Below are positions 19,764 through 34,100 of a stretch of DNA of 42,251 nt, piece by piece. A program made the translations under genes and the position numbers. The notes below the pieces were generated by a model. That model was not told the DNA's origin. It did not search any database and saw only the letters and a program-made list of their open reading frames with translations. The stretch covers positions 1,093-43,343 of the forward strand of contig NW_003546327.1 of the NCBI RefSeq assembly GCF_000090795.2, given 5' to 3'. The DNA is from Amphimedon queenslandica. Lineage: Eukaryota > Porifera > Demospongiae > Haplosclerida > Niphatidae. Positions within the stretch are counted from its first letter, which is position 1, and every line of letters begins with the position of its first letter.

Positions 19764-19777
19764 GTTGCCATGGTAAT
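19764..19777 (+). promoter_or_regulatory. RFX X-box upstream of DRC10
   Basis: GTTGCCATGGTAAT matches the palindromic RFX X-box (GTTGCCATGGCAAC-type) at 12 of 14 positions. It ends 25 bp before the DRC10 ATG at 19803. RFX factors activate ciliary genes through promoter X-boxes, and DRC10 is an axonemal protein, so gene and motif fit. Confidence 0.7.
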
Positions 19778-19802
19778 TCATTAATAAACAGCAGTGAGCA
19801 AC

Positions 19803-21855
19803 ATGGCGACTGCTGTATCATCTCCTTCTCCTCTTGCTCCTCCTCGAACCCTCGGCTCTGGGAGACTAACGAGGTCGGGAAGGCCAAGACTAGTCCAACT
19901 ATCATCAGTAGAAAGTAAGAAAAATATCTGTAGCATCGGGAGCAATCTGCCAATTTAATTTTGCTTGATTCCAACTTCAGCATGTAGTTCAGTCTTGTCA
20001 TAATTCTTGTTCTATGTTACAAAAATACCTGCAATGTAACAATATGTACTATTTGTATTGGACCCCATAGGAAGTTATGAGGAATCCCGTGTCATTCTTT
20101 ATCCTTCCCAAAAGAAACTGAGCTCAGTGGAGTCTCAGCGAGTCATGACGGTTGCCAAAGAGACGAGAAGGAAAGCAGAGGCTGCTCTACTCCTCATCCC
20201 TCACCTTTATGACCACCTCGATAGGTTCGCTGTAACCATGGGAACCGAACTAGTTGCTAGGATACGCGAGTACCATTATCTCTCCGAAGAGTATGAGAGA
20301 TGCTATGAGAGTTTGATAGAGAATGAAATTGAGCCGGACTTTGCAACAAGTCGGAGTAAGTCCTCTCTACCAGACCACAAACTCGAGCCTATATCTTCAA
20401 ATATGTCCCCAGAAGAGCTCCAGATACGATTCTTTTCTCTCCAACAGCAACTCAGAGACTCAACTAGGACCCTTCTCCGTGAGCTCCAGAAGTGTCCATC
20501 ACTTGATGCTATTGCTAAAGAAGTGAAGGGGCCAGTCCCGCCAAGAGTTGATAATGTTATAGGTCAGCTTGGAGAGGTCGTCCGGCTAATGGAGGAGACA
20601 CTCCTCACTACACACGAGGAAGAAGTGAAGAGAAATGAATATTTGAGTATCATTAGTGAGAGAAGACAAGTGGCTGAGACTGAAATTGCTAGTCTGCAGT
20701 CTGAGCTGCAACATGCCCGCAATGACTTGAATAAAGAAGTAAGAGAGAGAGAGAGATGGGAAATAATGCTTAATGAAAGGCTTGTTTAAGCTTTTTTTGA
20801 GCTAATTCTGCTAACCTTCATTAAACACTATGTTGTTAATATAGGTCCAGAAAAGAGAAGATCATAGAAAGAAACTTATCCATGAGATAAGAGTGGTCGA
20901 CAAACTGGCCAAGGAAGTTCAGAAGAAGATAGAAGATGATACGAACAAACAGGAAGCAAACAGCCAGAAACTGCATGATGGCCAAGTGTCTAAAGCAAAT
21001 GAGGAGATTGGGATTCTAAAGAAGACACTCCTGGAAGCTAAAGCAGCCAACAAAGAGATTGAATCGCAACTGAGAAAGGTACAAGGTTGTACATTAAATA
21101 CATGTGCATGTCCACATTCTTGTTCATGTGAATGCACACTGTTATTCATTTTTCTTTGCATGCATGTTCTGTAAGAAACTTCAAACAATGCTGCTAATTT
21201 TTGGCAGCATTTTAACACCTTCCTCAATCATTTCAACACATTGTGATTGCATAGTGTCACATTGACACAATTGTACGTCTCATTTTACAGAAATCATTCA
21301 AGAGAGAGACAGAGGCTGACAACTGGATACAAAAATACGACAATGAGATTGGTGACTTGCAGGTAGACTAGTACAAGAACCAATGCTGATAATAATAATA
21401 ATTCACTAATAATGACACTCTTTGTAGAATGAGCTGGAGACACTGACTGAAGAATTTACCGAAGAAAAGAAACAAGTGAAAGAAATAGGAGAGAGACTGG
21501 AGGTACATGAATCAGTGATAATGGAGTGTATATATATATATATATATATATTATGTAGTTCATTCTTCTTTACTTCAAAAGCAAACCTAATTCTTTCTAA
21601 TTTTCTTATTTGCAGATTCTCTCAATTGAATATGATGCTGTTGTGAAGGAGCAAGAGGAAGAAAGAAAGAAAGCAGAAGAGGCTCAGCAACGACTAGCCT
21701 CAATGGTGAGGGCTGCTACTCAGATACAGTCTTGCTGGAGATCCTACAAGATCAGGAAAATGTTCAGCAAAGACGCTAAAAAAGGTGGAAAGAAAGGAAA
21801 GAAGGGCGGGAAGAAAGGAGGAAAGAAAGGAAGTGCTAAAAAGAAGAAAGCATAA
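19803..21855 (+). CDS. DRC10: Dynein regulatory complex subunit 10 (IQCD)
   Basis: Six-exon model, 466 residues, phases consistent: 19803-19914, 20071-20738, 20845-21078, 21291-21362, 21428-21502, 21616-21855. Mostly coiled coil. Family signatures are LSSVESQRVMTV near the start of the conserved region, NWIQKYDNEIGDLQNELE, TEEFTEEKKQ and VRAATQIQSCWRSYKIRKMF. The last contains one IQ motif (about 420-437) followed by a Lys/Gly-rich tail (440-466), as in IQCD. Human IQCD is about 449 residues, so length is normal. The protein belongs to the nexin-dynein regulatory complex of motile cilia and flagella, consistent with choanocyte flagella or ciliated larval cells. An X-box precedes it. Confidence 0.9.
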
Positions 21856-22112
21856 TTCATCGATACATGTTAACAGGGATTAACATAATGAAATATCTCT
21901 TTATCACAGACACATAATAACATCCTTGCACTTGATAATAACACGGTAACACCAATAATATTAATAATAAATAATAATAATAAATAATAAGATCATGTAA
22001 GTCATGGAGACTGTGTGTTACACAGTAACACAATCAAGAAACAACAACAACAATAAATAATAATAATACAAGAACAGTCAACATGTAATAATAATAAATA
22101 AAATTTAATTTA

Positions 22113-27489
<5,377 letters not shown>

Positions 27490-27656
27490 GGAAACTCTAC
27501 GAGGAGAAAAGTTCATGATGGCTTGGGTAAAATAGCGAAGAGAAATGGAAGAGTTAACCTTTTATATGGAGGAGGCTTTGTAAACTGTGATCGCGTGTCT
27601 CCCTGTCGCTCCTATGGCATATGCTCCAGCGGATGTGAACATTTACACTTTGCCCT

Positions 27657-27750
27657 CAAATCGGTTTGGAACCGGTTTAGAAGTATGGAATATTTCAATG
27701 CGGTTTTAAACCGGTTTATCCGGATCAGGTAAGTGGCTCAAACCGGTTTA
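27657..27750. promoter_or_regulatory. Cluster of Grainyhead-type palindromes upstream of CASTOR
   Basis: AACCGGTT occurs exactly at 27670-27677, 27709-27716 and 27741-27748, with flanking variants aatcggtt and gcggtttt between. AACCGGTT is the consensus of Grainyhead/CP2 factors. The cluster lies 154-261 bp upstream of the CASTOR start, in the 650-bp gap before TYW1's 3' end. The remaining gap DNA shows nothing recognisable. Confidence 0.6.
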
Positions 27751-28141
27751 AGTACTGAAGCAGCTGTAATTTGTATGAGAAGCATGATGTGAATGAAAAT
27801 TGGGCGTAATTTTCTGCAATTCTATAGAAGAATTTAGTTTCAGATTGTATTTTTATTACGATAATTATAAATCCCTTTATGGAACAAATTTTTAATTAGA
27901 AATTATGATGTTGATTCATTTTAAATTACAATAATGACAAAAAATTAAGTGTCTATCAGTGGATGAACATAGTTCTGGTTGAATCAGACCTATAGCTGCT
28001 TCACCGCACAAACCTAATTCAAAAATAAAAATATCTAAAATAATAACAACTAGCTCTTTTTGCAAGCAAAAATAACAGCACTCCTATTAATGCTAAAGTA
28101 AATCCATCACTTGCTTTTAATCAGCTAAAGGTAGGCCTCCA

Positions 28142-31100
28142 TTAGCAGCCACTTTCTGCCTTTCTCTTGCTCTTCCTAGTCCATCTTGTCTCTCCAGGAT
28201 CAAAACCTCTTTCAGCTGAACCAATGAGAGACCAGCTGGGAGTAACCGCCATGTAATCCAGTGCAGTAAAGGACTTTGAACCAGCAGTATCGTTATAATG
28301 AGTGTTCTAAGGATATTGAGAGACAGAGGAGGGAAGAAGTGATAGAATTGCTGCTGGTATATCAATTACTAGTTCATGAAACTTGTCATAGTCAATCCAA
28401 GTATGCCACTTCCCATCAATGAAAAACTACATAAAACAAAATGAAAATAATCAATTTTAAAAATAAGTACATGTACACATGTAAAAGACAATAGAAACGA
28501 GAGAATTACAACATAAAGTGTCTATTGAGATACATCCATTATTAGGCCAAGTGGTAATAACACAAAAATGTCTGTAACCAATAGAGTCTAGACTACTAGC
28601 CATATATGGTCGCGCCCTTATTTGGAACATCCCCCACCTTCCTGTGAGAAAGGAGGACACAGTTTGAGTGCTCGTGCTCACACGCCATTTCATAGTCAGG
28701 GAGGAGATCGGCTAGCTCTTTGACGAACGTTAGTACCTGTAAACAAACAGACAACAAAATAAACAACAAACAAACAAAGACACAACAATGACGTAATAAT
28801 AATACAGGTACATTTAGATATACATGTACATATAGAACTGGGTCCATGTCACTGTAGGAATTAGAAAACAATCCTTAACTATCATAAACAAGGAAAAGAC
28901 TAGTAGATTACTATAAACAATAATATTTTTAAAGCTGTATAAATATCCCCAAAATTGGTTCACATAAAAATATAATTATTTTAAGTAATAATATACTAAG
29001 ATATGAAAGATAGACTAGCATTACTTGTGTGACCATTAGTTCAAAAGGTGAGCAGATCAAGGATTATATAATAATAATGAAAAGATGTGTTGATATACAA
29101 GACAGTAAATATTGACATGAATAAACTGAACACACACACACATACACACATGTATGTGAATACTGCTTAAAAGTTTGAGTCAACAATAATTGTGACTATA
29201 CACTACATTCATTATACATGTACATGTACATGTATTTTTGCTCATAGACCGTACCTCATCATGCCATGGGACATTAGCCATTGTGAGGGAAGAGGCTTTG
29301 GACTCACCGCAATACGTCACACCCTAAAAAATAAATAAAAATAAAATATTAATATTCATGAGAATTATGGAGATGAAACTTTCTACGTAACATTATAAGG
29401 ACATTGAAAAATGTAATAAAAATTTGGGGTCGTTTTAAGCTTATTTTAGTGGAAACTTTAAACCAAAGGATCTTTATAATGTTGATTACTTTTATCTCAA
29501 TGAAATCAGGTTGTCCTAGGGACACAAGTTCAGCATATCCTTCCAGTTCATCAGTGTTCCACTGCTTGACCAGTGTTAACCTATACACGGTCCTCTGGCC
29601 CTGAACAATAAATAAATAAATAAATAAATAAAAATGATAATAATAATAATGATAATAATAATGATAATAATAATAATGATAATAATAAATAAATAAATAA
29701 TGATAATAATAATAATGATAATAATAAATAAATAAATAATGATAATAATAATAATGATAATAATACTGAGGTTTTTACAAAGCTAATTAATGCAGAATAA
29801 TAAATACATTTACAGTACATACCTAGGTTATAAGCATAATTGAATGCTTGCAAATAACTTTAATGGAATAATGACAAGTATGAAGCTATCATTAGCTCAA
29901 TATAGCAGTGGGACGGGGGAGCTACGTAAGACAAGATTATGTTACATGTTATGTCTCCAATAAACATCAACACTCCACAATAACCAACACAGTAAATGAT
30001 CTATTGTCATACCATAACCATTAGACTATTGTTATAACCTATATACTGTAGTACAGGGACTTTGGCCTGGCTTTGGAGCAACTTGAAAAATTTGTAAAAA
30101 AAATCTAATTTTGATTAAAAATGAGCTCAAACTTTCTACATAGCATAAGGGCATCAATATGTACCAAAAAATGTAATAAAAGTTTGGGTTGATTTTAAAG
30201 CTTATTAACCTTATCAGCTAAAGCTTTGAGACTATCAATGAAGCGGGACCAGTAGTCCTTGAACAACGGACGATCAATCTTCTTAAGACTCTCCTTAGTA
30301 CTGGCATCAACACTAACATATAACTGAGTGACCGGACTTAGTGTTCTGAGAGGAAGAGAGAGAGAGAGAGGGAGAGAGAGAGAAAGAGAGAGAGAGAGAG
30401 GGAGAGAGAGAGAGAGAGGGGGGAGGGAGCAAAGACAAAAAATTAAAAATGAAATAAGCATAGGTATAGTATACTTTAGACCTGCCAGTACTACAGTGAG
30501 TATTATAATACTACAATACAGTGAGTAAAAGAATAAGTCCACTTAAAGCGGCCCCTAACTAACATACCATACATGCATATACATGTACATGTAGATTGAA
30601 AGGAACACCATCTTCAGATGAAAGTGAAAGATGTCATAGTTAACATAATGTTATATGAAACAGAAAGTCTTACTAGTAGATACAGTATAAGTATTGCAGC
30701 TGCAGCAATTCTTAACATTCTCTTTATTATTTAAATGTTACCTGGTGCCTGTTAGAACCGTTACCTTATAGCGTCAGGGAACTGAGCATTAGTGACTAGA
30801 AATGTTGAGATCTTTTTCTCGTGTAGTAACCCAATCAGTTTATTAATCTCTGGATACATGATGGGCTCTCCCACCAGCGAGAGAGCACAATGCTTGACCT
30901 TCATTCCCTCAGCTAGCCTCTCTCCTCTTACACCTGGAACACCTTAAGAGGGAGAGAGAGAGAGAGAGGGAGAGAGAGAGAGGAGGAGAGAGGGAGGGAG
31001 AGAGAATACAAGGTAATGGGGATGTGTCATTGTAATGCATGGGAAATTATTAATTATTCATGAGTAACTATTAATGCATTTCCCATTAATTAAATAAAAT

Positions 31101-34100
31101 CAGACTATGAATAAAATTAACATGGAATTTCCCAGGGATAGTTTACAAGAGATGCTGACAGGCACTGCTTCATAGAACATAAGGACACAATGTAACAGCA
31201 ACACTAAACACTAATGCACCGTCATGCTATGCTATATAACGACACACACTAGCTCAGTCTAACTGAGTCAATCAGTCTTCTACCAGGAATATAAACAAGA
31301 TGGCTACTATAGACTATGCTAACAGATGTGTGGATGAGCTTGTGAGGACATTCCATGTAAGAGAAATGGAGTTAGAGTGTACTAGTTTGTAAAATTGAAT
31401 GACCTCCCTAATGAGCTAATTCTTTCTATCCTTAACTGTAGCAATATCTTAAAGAGGACACAAGGCTGACTCCAGCTGAGATAATAAAAGGAGGTTCCTT
31501 AGGTCATGGTACAGCCATTCCTGGCGACTTTGATTTAGACTTGGTTCTCTACTCAAGAGGTATAGCATAACCTAATATTGACCATACCAGCTGGTTTATA
31601 AACCTTTTTCCCTCCAGATATTGATCCTGAAGTTGTGTTAGAGATTGGAGTGGACAATATTCTAGACAGGTTGGATGTCTTTTTGAGGAGAAGGTTGCCA
31701 GAAGCATATGTCCATGTCAAAAAGACTTCATTTTCTCTTCAATTTAAACTCAATGGAGTTATTGATGTTGATCTATTGCCCAGTCCATACTGGGGGGAGG
31801 ACCCAGACCAATTCCATCGCTTCCTTGAAGACAAAGGAGAAAAAGAAAGAATGAAGTAAGTCTTAGAAATGTATGATTTTAAGTTTTCGCTTAGATTTTC
31901 TTGCAGTGCAGCCAAATGGCAGGTTAAGTTCTTTAAGGAGCAGCCAAATGAGGTGAGTCTTTAGTAACATGTAAACTATAATAATCATATGACTATCACA
32001 TGACTACATACACTAATATCACATGACTATCACATGATAGGTGAAAGAGTACATTAAGCGTTTCAAGGCCTGGAGGAACCTTCACTGGCCAAAAGGACAG
32101 GATGCTGTAGGCAGGCCCAAGTCGTATCTCCTTGGACTATTGATGATAAGAGCTTATGAAAAGAGCAAAGACAAGAGCATCCAGTCAATAGAGAGAGAAT
32201 TGAAATCAATGATACGCAATCACGAGAAAATAGAGTAAGTACAATGTATGTGATAATATAAAAAATGTCATTTATTTTTTGTTAGTATCAAGTGGAACGA
32301 TGGCTATTATGACTGGACATATCGCCTCACAAGAGAAGAATTCCAATCTCTTCTTGGAAACAGATTCACTCTTATATCTTCATCAAACGGAGTAGATGTT
32401 GTTTATGACAACAAACAGCAACGCCAGCGTAATTATTACCCACAAAAAGTTCCTTCTATCCTTGACGTTGCTAATCCATTCAATGATGTTTATGTGAGTG
32501 GTATCGGTAATTATCATTGCAAGGACCCCCAGGGGTCGTTCCATCCAGGGACTGGGAAATGGTCTCCTCTTGTTGGAAAAATCGATACTTTTAGCCTCTC
32601 GAAGCCGCTTGAATATTACAACAACTAACTATATACATGCACAGTACATGCACATGTACTGTGCATCATTATAATTATAACACTACACATTTGCCACATT
32701 CATATAAATGTATACATTACATACTGCACATGTACACGAGTGACACTTTTAACACATTATATCAAATGTTTTGTATCTTTCAAGTTATTTTATGTTGCCT
32801 TAATTTAATAATAATTTCATAGAATATTCTGAAGTGGTCATTCGTGATTGTGAGCAACATAATATTATATAATAACTATTACTGAGTTTATTTTAACAAA
32901 ATAATGAATTATTAATTATTCATGAGTAACTATTAATGCATTTCCCATTAATTAAATGAATCAGGCTATGAATAAATTAACAAAAAATTCCCAGGGACAG
33001 TTCATATGTCATGCTGAACAATGCTACTTCAAAGAACACTAAGACACAATGCAACACAAATGCACAATCATGCTATGATGCCATATGGTATATAAGTAAA
33101 AGCACAGCTTCAGTCTATCTGCCTGTCTTTTATCAGGAAGAATAGAAAGATTATGGCTACTATTAATGATGCTAACAGACACGTTGATGAACTAGTGAGG
33201 ATTTTCCATGTAAGAGAAAAGTTTATCTAATAATACTACTTTTTAAGACTTCCTATATGTCTCCTGTCTTCTTACTTTAACTACTATCAATTGATTCAAT
33301 TGTCTATCCTTAACTGTAGCAATATCTTAAAGAGGACACGAGACTGACTCCAGCTGAGATCATAAAAGGAGGTTCCTTAGGTCACGGTACAGCCATTCCT
33401 GGTGACTTTGACTTAGACCTGGTCCTCTACTCAAGAGGTATAATCCACTCACTAATATACCAGCTGCTTTATAAGCCTTTTCCCCTCCAGATATTGATCC
33501 TGAAGTTGTGTTAGAGATTGGAGTGGACAATATTCTAGACAGGTTGGATGTCTTCCTGAGGAGAAGGTTGCCAGAAGCATATGTCTACGTCAACAAGACT
33601 TCATTTTCTCTTCAATTTAAACTCAATGGAGTTATTGATGTTGATCTATTGCCCAGTCCATACTGGGAGGACCCAGACCCATTCCATCGCTTTCTTGAAG
33701 GCAAAGACAAAAAAGACAAAATGAAGTAAGTTTTAGAAACACACACTTGTATTAGTTTCGGATTTGGTTTAGATTTTCTTGTAGTGCAGCCAAATGGCAG
33801 GTCAAGTTCTTTAAAGAGCAGCCGAATGAGGTCAGTCACATGACTATCACATGACTACAATCACATCATATAATGTAGGTGAAGGAATACATTAAGCGTT
33901 TCAAGGCCTGGAGGAACCTTCACTGGCCAAAAGGACAGGATGCTGTAGGCAGGCCAAAGTCATACCTCCTTGGACTATTGATGATAAAAGCTTATGAAAA
34001 GAGCAAAGACAAGAGCATCCAGTCAATTGAGAGAGAATTGAAATCAATGATACACAATCACGAGAAAATAAAGTAAGTACAATAATATGTGATATTATGT

